Part shown: positions 51,930 to 63,800 of the stretch, piece by piece
Layout of the letters: every line of letters starts with the position of its first letter
Position numbering within the stretch: the first letter of the stretch is position 1
DNA from: Scortum barcoo
Lineage: Eukaryota > Chordata > Actinopteri > Centrarchiformes > Terapontidae
NCBI GenBank assembly: GCA_023238725.1
Contig: CM041540.1
Span: 1,618,001 to 1,682,000 of the forward strand
Reading direction: 5' to 3'
DNA: 64,000 bases
Translations under genes and position numbers: made by a program
Notes under the pieces: model-generated
The model's input: the letters and a program-made list of their open reading frames with translations, nothing else
Database searches by the model: none
Told to the model about the DNA's origin: nothing

Positions 51930-54900
51930 GTAACACCCCGACACAGAGGCCCCTCCACCCGGTCCCCACCCTCACCTCCGCTCGGAGCCCCTTCGTGTTT
52001 CCAGCAGCAGGCCTCATGCTAACAGCTAGCCTGCCACCTGTCTGAGCGGCGTCACGGTGTTAGCATGCTAACTAGCCTAGCCTGTTAGCTTAGCGTGATG
52101 TCAGCTGCAGGCTTGAAATGTGAAGTTAGCCTGTGAGCTAACTGCTGCAGTTTGTTGTTTAGATGCTAACAGCTAGTTTGGTATCGTGTCGGCTAACTAG
52201 CGTGATGTGTGGGGGGGGTGTGGTTGTTCAGGTGATAATATGGGGGGGCAACAGCCTGTAAGGATCAATTTAATGTGTGAGGGGGGAGTACTTCAACTAG
52301 AGTACTACTGCTACGGTATGCTAGCTGTATTTACATCCGTTACTGCAGTAAGAGTACTGACACTACACTGTTCAGGCTGTATTTACATCCTGTACTACAT
52401 TAATACTGCAGTAAAACTACCAATACTACACCGTGCTATCTGTATTTACATCCTGTACTGCAGTAAAAGTACTAATACTGCAATGTGCTAGCTGTATTTA
52501 CATACTTTAGTTGAGTAAGAGTACCAATAGTATACTGTTCAGGCTGTATTTACATCCTTTACTGCAGTAAAAGTACTACTTGAGTAAGGGATGTAAATAC
52601 AGCCAGTACAGTACAGTGTGAGTACTAATACTACACTTTTCTGTGTTTATATTCTTTACTGCAGTAACATTACATAAAAAGTACCATTATTTCAGTGTAC
52701 AGGCAGTATTCACACCCTTCACTGCAGTAATACTACAGTAAAAGTACTAATACTTACACCTCAGCTGACCGGACGAACATGAAGAATATTGATCACGTCG
52801 TCTGATCGATCAGTATCGCTGCTGTCTGACTTTATTGACAGATAAAGAATATTTTAACTTCAGAGTGGAGTATGGATTAAATGTTTAGTGAAAGTTTGAT
52901 TATCTCCAAAAGTTACAGGTTCTTGATGACCGGCGCCTCTTTAGGAACTATTTTATACACCAACTGAGGAAACAGTTAGCAGATTCATTGATCAGTAAAA
53001 CTGATCGTTGCTCCTCATTTTCATCACCGCTGTCTGCTCGCTTGATTATATTTTTACTGATTTACAGAAATACGGTGAAATTATTTAACTGAATTCACAT
53101 TTGATGCTCTGACAGCTAAACTGATTGTGAGGAAACAGTTTTTTTTAGTTTTATCCATTTGTATCAATGATAGTTCGAGCTGAAAGGATCATTAATTGAT
53201 TGCTTGATTTATTCTTCCAACAGTCCTCCTTGAGTTTCAGTTTCTTCTCCTACTGGGAGGATTTACGGTTTTAATTGATCTTCAGGCGTTTGGACATTTG
53301 TTTGGACAAAAATGAAAAATTTAAAGTTTTAAAAAAGAAAAAGACTCTGCAGATCAATAAATGATTAACTTTAGTCTTAGTTTCAAGTTACAGTAATAAT
53401 AACATAATAATAATAATATGCTCTTATAATTAATAACTGTGGGAATGCTGATCAATATTGATTAATTTCATTGAGGTTATTTTAATGTAAAGGAACATGA
53501 GGGCAGGGAAACACTGAGATTCACACAGATTGATAAGAGCTTTGTTTTTAATGTGTATCTGTGATGTCACCAGCTGATCAGGTGTATTGATCTGTAGTTT
53601 CTTTTGTCTGCCGTCACTGGTCTAAAATCTGGATGAGTTCTTTTAGACTGAAATAGTTTTAGCTGAGCAGACCTGAAAAACCGGCCTGTGAGTGAAAGTT
53701 TGACAAAAAGTCGACATGCTGTGATGAATTATCGGCCTGCAGCGACGTTCACGTCTCTGCATGTTTTGAACTTTATTGAATAACTGAACATTTAAATCGA
53801 TCGCTCAAAAAAAGTCTGTTAGACAGCATGTTGTTAAAGTTAAATCAAGTTTATCAAAAGCAATCAGTACGTTGTATTGATCCTTTTTTAATTATAAAAA
53901 CAATCAACGGGAACTCGAGTGTTGCAAACAGCTGAAAAATGACTTTGTGTTGATCGTTTGTGTCTTTAATCACTACGAGTGCTTTCAGTGCAGAATATTA
54001 TCATTTAAATTAAACATTACAATGATATATAACTCATCTTTCTTTCCCTCTGTAAAATCTGCCCTCCTCGAGCCAACCCAACTGTCCTCTTCAGTTAAAA
54101 TAAGAAGTGTAAGATAGTTTAAGATAAAATAAAACTTTATTAATCCCACATCGTGGAAATTCACTTGTTACAGCAGCTCAAAAGTACAAAAATAGATATA
54201 AATAAAGGTAAAAGTATCATAATTAGCTACAAACATGAGTAAATACACTATAGACATCCTTCATATATACAGATTGTTATTGCACGTTTAAGACGTTTTC
54301 TTTAAGTCACCAAACACAAACTGCTGAGTGTTTTTATTATCGAGTTTGGAGTCAGCTCAGAAAAACTACAAACAGCACACATGTAAACAGTTTGTAATTA
54401 AAGATTTAAAATTAACTCGTGTTGATTAACGGGGCTCAGCGGACATCTGTAAATGTAGAGCAGATTGATTTATAACATCTTAGTTCTGATTGTACGTTCG
54501 ATTATTAGTTAGATAATCAGTTAATATAACGTACCTACCAAAAGAATCACATGCAAACACACTGATATGAGTGTTTGACTTAATGAAGCTCCACTGGGAT
54601 TAAATAATGTGTGAGTGTTTAGTACTGTGGACAATAATAATCGATATTGTAGTGTATTGATTTTCAGCAGAATCACATTATGATGATTTTATCTTATTAG
54701 TTGGGCTTCAGGAAACTGTGATGATGTGAAATTGTGTTTTTTCACTGTTGATCTGACGTCTTTATATGAATTCATTGTTAGTTTTTAGCTGTGTTTGGAT
54801 ATTTAATGTGATCTTACATACGTTTGTCATTTTGTGTTACAGATATTTAACCTCAACAGTCACAATAATTTCATCCTCTTCCTTTGCCCGGCCTGATCTG

Positions 54901-57900
54901 AGTGTATTTCTTGCGTCTCATTTTGTGGAAATGTAGAAATGAGTATTAAGGCGGAAGCAAAGGACAGAAGGATCAGACAGTTTAGTCCCTAAAAAATGTT
55001 TAACAGATAAAATTCAGAGCTGCTGGAGGACGATATCACGACTGAACTTGGCAGCACAACTAATCAGTTTCATCACTTCTGACAGCAGCTCTCTCAGTAC
55101 ATGAAATCCGTGAAATTGTGAGGCTGCCGTCGCTGTGAAAAACGCCGTTGACCCTGTTCGAGAAAAGCAGGAAGAGTCGTTTCAATCCTGATCCGAGTGC
55201 TTTAATACCGAGTCCGTCTCCGCAGATTCTCCGCAGGAGAAATAATTACACTTTCTTTTTAAGGTGCCGCTGAACTCGCACCATATTTTCAGCTGTCAAA
55301 CATTTCTAAATTGCTTTTCTAATTTTAACACGGACGAACACAAATGTTGGATCGGACACGGCCTCGGCTGATATCACAAGTGACGGGGGTGTTCCTATAA
55401 ATCATCCTCACCATCTCTAAAGTGATTTGAAACAGCTCGTTGGGTCTTTATATACGTTACTTTAACCATCATGTGGACAGAAAGACATATTACCTAATTT
55501 TCTTTTCATTTATAAAGCTGGCGTCGGTGTGTGAAGAGAAAACACAGTGTAATCATTTAAAGGTTTTTCTCTTTTATATCATTTCTTTTATTTGCAGGAA
55601 CTAACTACTTATTATAGTAGTAGTATATAGTAGTACTTATTATATATTATACTTACTTTGATAAAACAAGAGCTTTATTCCCAAACCTTTACAAACGTTT
55701 TACTAGAACTTTAAACTCTGAAGAAACGGAAATTCAAATCCCAGAATTAGAAATTGAATACCAACCCAATGAGTGAATATCGTCAGATTTATTCTTGTTT
55801 TTATTGTTTATTGTTTTAAACATCTTTCTGTTTTCTTCTCTGATATAAAGCTCTGTGAATTAGACGGCAGCATCACTTTTGTATTTCTGCTGTGAACAAA
55901 AAGAAAAGAAGAAGAATAGGAACTTGCAGGAGGCTGGAAGATATTTTATTTCTTTCAGTCTGAAGCTTTCTTTGTTTTTCTGTCAGAGTTCGGACTCGTT
56001 TCAGCATCGTGCTGCCATCAGAGCAGAGGAAACTAAATATGTTTGCTCATCTCATCGTCGTCGTCTCGTCCCATTTGTTTCACAGATGTGGTTTGTTCGT
56101 GCAGATTTCTGTTTCCTTCAACACTTCCTTTACACTGTGGTTTGATAAACGTTGTTTCCTGGTGGACCTTTAACCCACAACCTGTTTTAAAATATAAAAG
56201 AAACTCATGCAAACGTCTCCGAACTACAACAGTGTCACCATCATACTTCAGTTAAAGGGGTGACTGTTTATATTTAGTTTAATTAAAATTCTTGGTCCTT
56301 ATTGAAGCAGTTTTCCACAGCAGTTTTTTTTTTTACATTTCTGATGGATGAATTAGTGATTATCTCTTCTTCTCTCTCAGGTTTATGGCCACTAACGACC
56401 TGATGACGGAGCTACAGAAAGATTCAATCAAACTGGACGACGACAGCGAGAGGAAGGTCAGTTTAAGGAGGAAATTTAAACCAGTTTATAACAGATTGTA
56501 ACTTTGAAAAAAAATTGTATTGATTGGTTGATTGATTGACAGGTGGTGAGGATGATTCTCAAACTGTTGGAAGACAAGAACGGAGAAGTTCAGAACTTGG
56601 CTGTGAAATGGTAGAAACTCTCGCAGTGGTTTTAAACCAATCATATGTCCTGTTTCTGGTGTTTTAACTGTGTTTGTCTCTGCGTGTCTTTGACTGTGGG
56701 TGTGCTTGTTTTCGTCAGCCTCGGGCCGCTGGTCAGTAAGGTGAAGGAGTACCAGGTGGAGACGATCGTGGACACTTTGTGCACCAACATGCTGTCGGAC
56801 AAAGAACAACTCAGAGACATTTCCTCCATCGGACTCAAAACTGTGATCGGAGAGTTACCGCCCGCCTCCAGTGGTACAAATACTATAAATACTACAAATA
56901 CTACTGCTGTTAATTTTAGAGTATTACCAGGTTTTACTGCACATACATGTATTCAGAGAGTACTGATGCACACAGCTGCCGTTCAGAGGTGAATACAAAC
57001 GTTCAGGCTGTAAATTCTTCGTCCTTTCAGGCTCCGCTTTAGCTGCCAGTGTTTGTAAGAAGATAACGGGTCGTCTGACGAGCGCCATCGCCAAACAGGA
57101 AGACGTGTCTGTCCAGCTGGAGGCGCTTGATATCATGGCCGACATGCTCTGCAGGTAAACTACCTGTCTATCTGTCACACAGCACTCGAACAGGGAGGTG
57201 AAGAAATTCAAATTTCTTAATGATGATTGTGAAATAAAAAAACTGCAATATTCACCAAGCGTTCCTGAAAAGAGCTTTTAGTGCTTAAATATAGAAAAGA
57301 GATCTCCACCTTGGATTTTATTAAACCTAACAAATTGAACAGAGCTATATTTTTCAACTTTGATGGAAATGCCAAAAGATTTAATGTCAAACAGCATTAA
57401 CATGTTAAAATGTTCGAACACTTGACTTTCGAGGCTCTTCTGAGGGTAAATCATCCTGTTGTACGTTTGGTTTTTAACATTAGAAGGTAAACACATTAAC
57501 TTTGAGCGTCAAACACTTCAATTTCCTGCATCTGAATGAAGTTTTCTGCATCAGGTTCTGTCTTTTCTTCATCTATTCATGGTTCGTAAGTTCTTTATTT
57601 ATGGACATTCAGGTGGGGGATCAACATATAATGGGATATAATGCTGTACGGCTCTCAGGTGTTCTGTATTTACTTTCAAATATTTATCCTCCTGCAGATT
57701 AACTTTTTCATTTAATGTCATCCCCGCTGAGTCAACACAGACATGATTTACTCCTCCGTTCTTCTTTGTGTGTTTTGTTTGAAGTAACCTCTAACACACA
57801 GTTCATTTGAATTAATTTATAAACCTTTAATGTTCAAAACTTTCTGCACATTCAAAACGTAACACGTGTTTGTGTTTTAAAAATTAATCTCAACTTTGTT

Positions 57901-60839
57901 ATTAAAGCTGAATGAAAACAGGAAGACGACACATTTTGATCACAACTGATTAAAAGACCGATCAAATCGAGGACAACATGACCTGGAGATTATTCAGCAA
58001 ACATCCTTTTAAAAGTGAAGATTATCTCGTAGTTCATTAGCTGCCATCACAATCAATCCACCTGCCTCTGTCGCAAACTGCCACCACACCAGAGACATCT
58101 GCATGTATAAGTCACGTTGTTCTTCAAAATAAAAGTCTTCTGTTTTTTATGGGGGGCAAATGAGCATTGACCCCTGCAACTATTCCTTTGCATTTCATAA
58201 TATTATATACTAGCAAAATGCATGAATAACTTTCCTTGTTGTTCGTCAGCTGTCAACTATAAGAAGGTTATTTGTCTTGAATAAAAAATATCAGAAAAGA
58301 TCAAATATAATAAAGACAATATTATTTAAGTGAAACAGCAGTGTGGGTTTTGCAGGAATGTGCAAAAAACATCATCAGTTTTAAGGTACAGTCCAAATAT
58401 GTGCATTAATATAAAGCATTACTCGATGGATAATTCAGGTCCCAGTGTTTGTTTTTCCTCCGTTTGACCGGTACAAAGGAGCTCATTTAAAGTTCGTTAT
58501 GGTTAATCTGAATAATGCTGCTGCTGACCGATGTTAAACTGGTACATCGGAGCAGCTCTCTGATCATTTTGTGTGGATAATTAAACATGAAGTGTCTTCC
58601 TGTGTGTCTCTGCAGACAGGGAGGTCTGCTGGTGAATTTCCATCCCTCCATCCTCAGCTGTCTGCTCCCTCAGCTCACCTCCCCCAGGCTGGCTGTCAGA
58701 AAGGTACGTCGGCCTTTTTGTTTTTCTGCGCGTCTCGTTGGTGTGTCGTTCTCGATCTGTGACGATGCTGTGGATATATTTTTTTTTTTTTTTTTTTTTC
58801 AGAGGACCATCATGGCTCTGGGCCACTTGGTGATGTCCTGCGGGAATTTGGTCTTCATCGACCTGATTGAGCACCTCCTGACCGAGCTGGGGAGGAACGA
58901 CAACATGTCGACTACCAGAACCTACATCCAGTGCACAGCGGCCATCAGCAGACAGGCCGGACACCGGATCGGTGAGCGAGACCAGACTTTTAGACGTCCT
59001 GATGCAGTAAGGCTTTTTCTTTAGATATTGCAACTTAAACACTCCTCACTGTGTGTTTAGGAGAGTATCTGGAGAAGATCATTCCTCTGGTAGTGAAGTT
59101 TTGTAACGTTGACGATGATGAGCTCAGAGAGTACTGCATCCAGGCCTTCGAGTCCTTCGTCAGGAGGTAACGTGCAGTAACGCCACCAAACTTCTGTCAC
59201 AGCTGTAGTTGTTCTTGTTTTAATCTGTATTTGCTGTTACAGGTGTCCAAAAGAAGTTTACCCTCACGTCCCCACCGTCATCTCCATCTGCCTGCGCTAC
59301 CTGACCTACGACCCCAACTACAACTTTGATGACGAAGACGAGGACGACAACGCCATGGACGCCGAGCAGAACGACGAAGATTACCAAGGTACCGAATCAC
59401 TGGTCAGCACAAGTTAACGCACTGAATGAAACTGGCCTGTCTTCATTAATTAACCACATGACTGTATCTTCACTTATTGCCGCAATGATGTCGCCACTCT
59501 GTTGGTTTATTCTGATTATATGACTTTAGTTAATCAGCTCCTTCATGCAGCGCCACCAGCTGGTCAGATCTGACAGGATGAAACTAAAGAACCATCAGTT
59601 GTAATTTGACAGCTTTAATATTAACATGATAACTTTAATGTGTTGACATCCGGTTTCATTGATAACAGATTTGGCACAAATCAAAAACAAAAACATGATT
59701 TCCTCTGGTGACACGCAAAGTTCAGGATTTTCAAAATTAAGCTTCATTACATATCATACACTGTTTCCTTCAAAAGAAAACCAAATAAATTGTAAACAAC
59801 TACAGACCATGAACCAACAAACTCTCATTTAAATACTTCAATTTAAAATTCATAGATTTCTTTACATTAGCGTGTTGACAGTTTGTCCAAAGGGAAGTTT
59901 GATAAGAGAGTTCAACCTCACAAAAAAACTGTAAGTTAATTGTAGAGAAGTACAAACCTGCTGTGAGAATAAAATACAAATTATTGTCTGTAAAGAAACC
60001 TGGACCCGATTTACAATCTTGATGATAAACTTGATTTACACACTTCAAAACAAAGCTACGAAGGCCTTTAAATGTTTGAATCCTGATTAAAACATTTAAC
60101 GAGGCAAATAAAATCACACACTTAAAATTATAAAGAAATGAAGTACCCAACAGTAATATAAGATAATAGTAATTATAATAAAAAAGGAGACATGTTGGAA
60201 ATAAAACAGTATGTTAGCTTTTAAATTTTAAAAGTTTAAACTCTTTAAGCCATCTCTGTTTCAAATGAAGCTGTTCATGTCAGACGCCATCGTGCAGAAG
60301 TTTAATTTGAAAACATCAAGATTAATTTATCTGATGACAGCGGTTCTTTCTGTCGGTTCAGGAAGTGACGATGAGTACAGCGACGATGACGACATGAGCT
60401 GGAAGGTTCGACGGGCGGCCGCCAAGTGTTTGGACGCCGTCGTTTCAACTCGCCACGAGATGCTGCCTGAGTTTTACCGCTCCGTCTCTCCGGCGCTCGT
60501 CTGTCGCTTCAAGGTACCGTCGAGCTCTGCACCTCCTTCATCCTCTCATCACTAACATCTCATTGTTAACTACTTAGAACAGCAGCAAAAAAGATCCTTA
60601 TATGAAGAATATGATGAATAATTGATCACTTTGGATGCCTGTTAATCAAACTAATGTTCCTCTCGCTCATAAATGTTCACTTATTGATTAAAGTGATGTT
60701 TAACTATCCGTCAGAATAATCCGCACACTTCTGATTGAGATAAATCCGTCTGCCAGTCAGGCTCATCCATTAGACTGATCTCTACCAGTAGATCAGACAA
60801 ATCCCACCTGATGTATGTAATACATAGCTATTAATCTGA

Positions 60840-60874
<35 letters not shown>

Positions 60875-63800
60875 TGTGCAGGAGAGGAGAGGAGAACGTG
60901 AAGGCGGATGTTTTCCACGCTTACCTGTCGCTGCTCAAACAGACCAGACCGGCTCAGAGCTGGTTGGCTGATCCAGACGCCATGGAGCAGGGAGAGACGC
61001 CGCTGACCATGCTGCAGAGCCAGGTGACGTCTAAACACACAGATATATGTACATGAGTGTGTATTAATGCTGTGGAAGACAAATGTAAATCACATCTAAA
61101 AGATAAGATCATTTATTGATTTATCTCTTTAGCAGAGAAATGGGCTTTGTCACAACAACAAAGGGAGAGCAAGAAACAAACAATCTAAATTAAAATAAAA
61201 CAGACCATAAGGATCATAAAAAGTAATTACAGAAACAACATTTGGGTATTTTGTCGACTTTGAAGCTGGGATAAGTTAATTATTACCTGGAACAATTAGT
61301 GATTGATGATAAGAATATGATGTCTTTTGATAATAGATTAATTATTTAAACATGAACGTATCCGGCTCCTGCAGTGAGATGCTTTGCTGTTTTCTTTGTT
61401 TTGTATCTTTTCATATTGAATATTTATGGTCGGGCAAAGCATTTTTCAGTGCTTTCAGGTGCAATAGACAAATTATTAATCAATTCATTTAAAGTAATTG
61501 AAAGATGTTAATAATTTATAGTTTTAGGCATGAAATTCATCACTCTGCACTGGAGGATGACAAAATGTTGTGTAATCAGTATTGTACTGCATGTAGGATG
61601 TTTATTTATATTGGAGCTGAAACAATAAGTTGTCTAATCAATAATAAATAATTCAATGTCAATAATTAATTATGCAAAAACATGCCATTTACAGCTTCTC
61701 AACTGTGAATATTTGCAGGTTTGCAACAGGTTGCAACAGAAAAAGATTTGAACTGTTGGTCGGAGATTTTTAGAGACTAAACAATAAATGGAGAAGATTA
61801 TTGGAAGATTTATTGATAATGAAAATGATCGTTTCAGTCCTAATTTGTGCAGAAAAGTATTATTTAATGAGATGGACTGTACAGGGAGGTTAATTAGTGG
61901 TTGCAGTTTTGTTTTTGTGCAGCAGGTGTTGCTGTTGTGGCTTAAATTTAAACTCACCGTTCTCACGGTGACAGGAAACAGTTGGCATCCTGCTCCGACG
62001 ACCACAGACAACAGGAAGTACCTGTGGTGGTCTGTCTCTCTCTGTTTGTGTTGACGTCAGTGTTTCTCGCCCTCTGCAGGTCCCGATGATCGTTAAAGCT
62101 CTTCACAAGCAGCTGAAGGAGAAAAGTGTCAAAACTCGTCAATGTTGCTTTAACATGTTGACGGAGCTGGTGAACGTCCTGCCCGGAGCCCTGACCCAAC
62201 ACATCCCTGTACTCATACCAGGTGGATATGTGTGACTGTGTGATTACATTATACACTCTGTATTCATACAGAAATATTATAACAACAATAATAATAATAT
62301 AACAGACAAAAAGATTATTTATTTTACTTATACTTTTGCCATCTTTCTTCTGCATATGAAATAAACTTTCATCTCTTCTGTTATCACAAAAGAAAAAAAT
62401 AAGAAGAGGGCTCATATTTATTAAACAACAGGAAGTAGAAAATAAATCTGAACCGATGAAAAAATATTTAAAAATTTTAAAAACTCTTGCAGTGATTCTT
62501 ATTTTTCCTGTGCAGCCTTTATAAGAAGTGAGGTGAAGGATGAACTATTTATTTCCATAGAAATGTAGAATATTTCCACTGTTAATCCGTGTAAGGTTGA
62601 GCAGTATTAATCAGTATTAATCAGTATCAGTAGTATTGATCGCAGTACGTTTGTTTTTTAGGGATCATCTTTTCTCTGAACGACAAGTCGAGCAGCTCCA
62701 ACCTAAAGATCGACGCCTTGGCGTGTCTGCACGTCATCATGGTCACGCACCCTGCTCACGCCTTCCATGCTCACGTCCCCGCCCTGGTCCCGCCTGTGGT
62801 GGCGTGCGTGGGCGACCCCTTCTACAAGATCACCTCCGAGGCTCTGCTCGTCACCCAGCAGCTCGTCAAGGTGAGAGTCGGACCCGCGGCCTCCGTCGCC
62901 ACCTCGTCGGCTCCTCCTGTGGATTCGCTGCTCACTATTGTTTCCCTCCTCCAGGTGATCCGACCTCTGGACAACCAATCAGAGGGCTCCGACAGCTTCG
63001 ACCCCTCCCCTTACATCAACGACCTTTTCACCTGTACGATCAAGCGTCTGAAGGCCGCCGACATCGACCAGGAAGTCAAAGAACGAGCCATCTCCTGTAT
63101 GGGCCAGATCATCTGTAACCTAGGTAACCACCGTCTGCCCGTCACAGCACCGTGATGTCAGCAATAATGTCTTCTTCCTGTTTGTTTTCCTCACCGGTTT
63201 GTCGTCTTCTCTTCCTGTCTCGTCGTGCAGGTGACCGGCTGCCCGCCGAACTTCCTGGAACGCTTCTGATCTTCTTGGAGCGCCTGAAGAACGAGATCAC
63301 CAGACTGACCACGGTGAAAGGTAAGCCCCGCCCACTCCACAAACGCTTCATGGACGTCAGGATTTATTCACATTTATTTACATCTTAGGCGTTTCCACAC
63401 AGTGAAGCCCGGGATTTATTTTGGGAGCTGACTGAACTTTGGTCGAGGAAATAAGTCAGACTCACGGCTGTTTAAATGTTGATTTTAATTCTTTTTTTTC
63501 AGGCGTGACCTGTTTAACCTGTTTAAATAAACAATAGTTCGACATGCTCCAGTGTTTTCGCACGTGCGAGGGCCTCGTTCACAGCCGTGACTTTTCTGAC
63601 TCTGGATCTTATTATTTATTATTTCCCCTCCAGTCTCTCTTTTCCCACAAAGTCCCGTGACACATGAATTTTTCATTCAGGTTGAAACATGTATGTTCAC
63701 CTCCAGTCGCAGCACCGCCGGCGAATTCTGTTCTCATCGTGTCTCTGTGGACTGAAATTCACCTCACGTTGTGTCTGAATAGTCAGAAATCTGATGTTTG

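Larger units (their letters stand above)
51930..56380 (+). other. cand1 intron 1
   Basis: About 4.45 kb between exons 1 and 2. The first 800 bases carry an irregular tandem array (52300-52760). A LINE/SINE-like tail lies near 54120. The remainder is AT-rich with no coding exon recognised. The 88-codon open frame at 55879 has no recognisable product. Confidence 0.75.
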
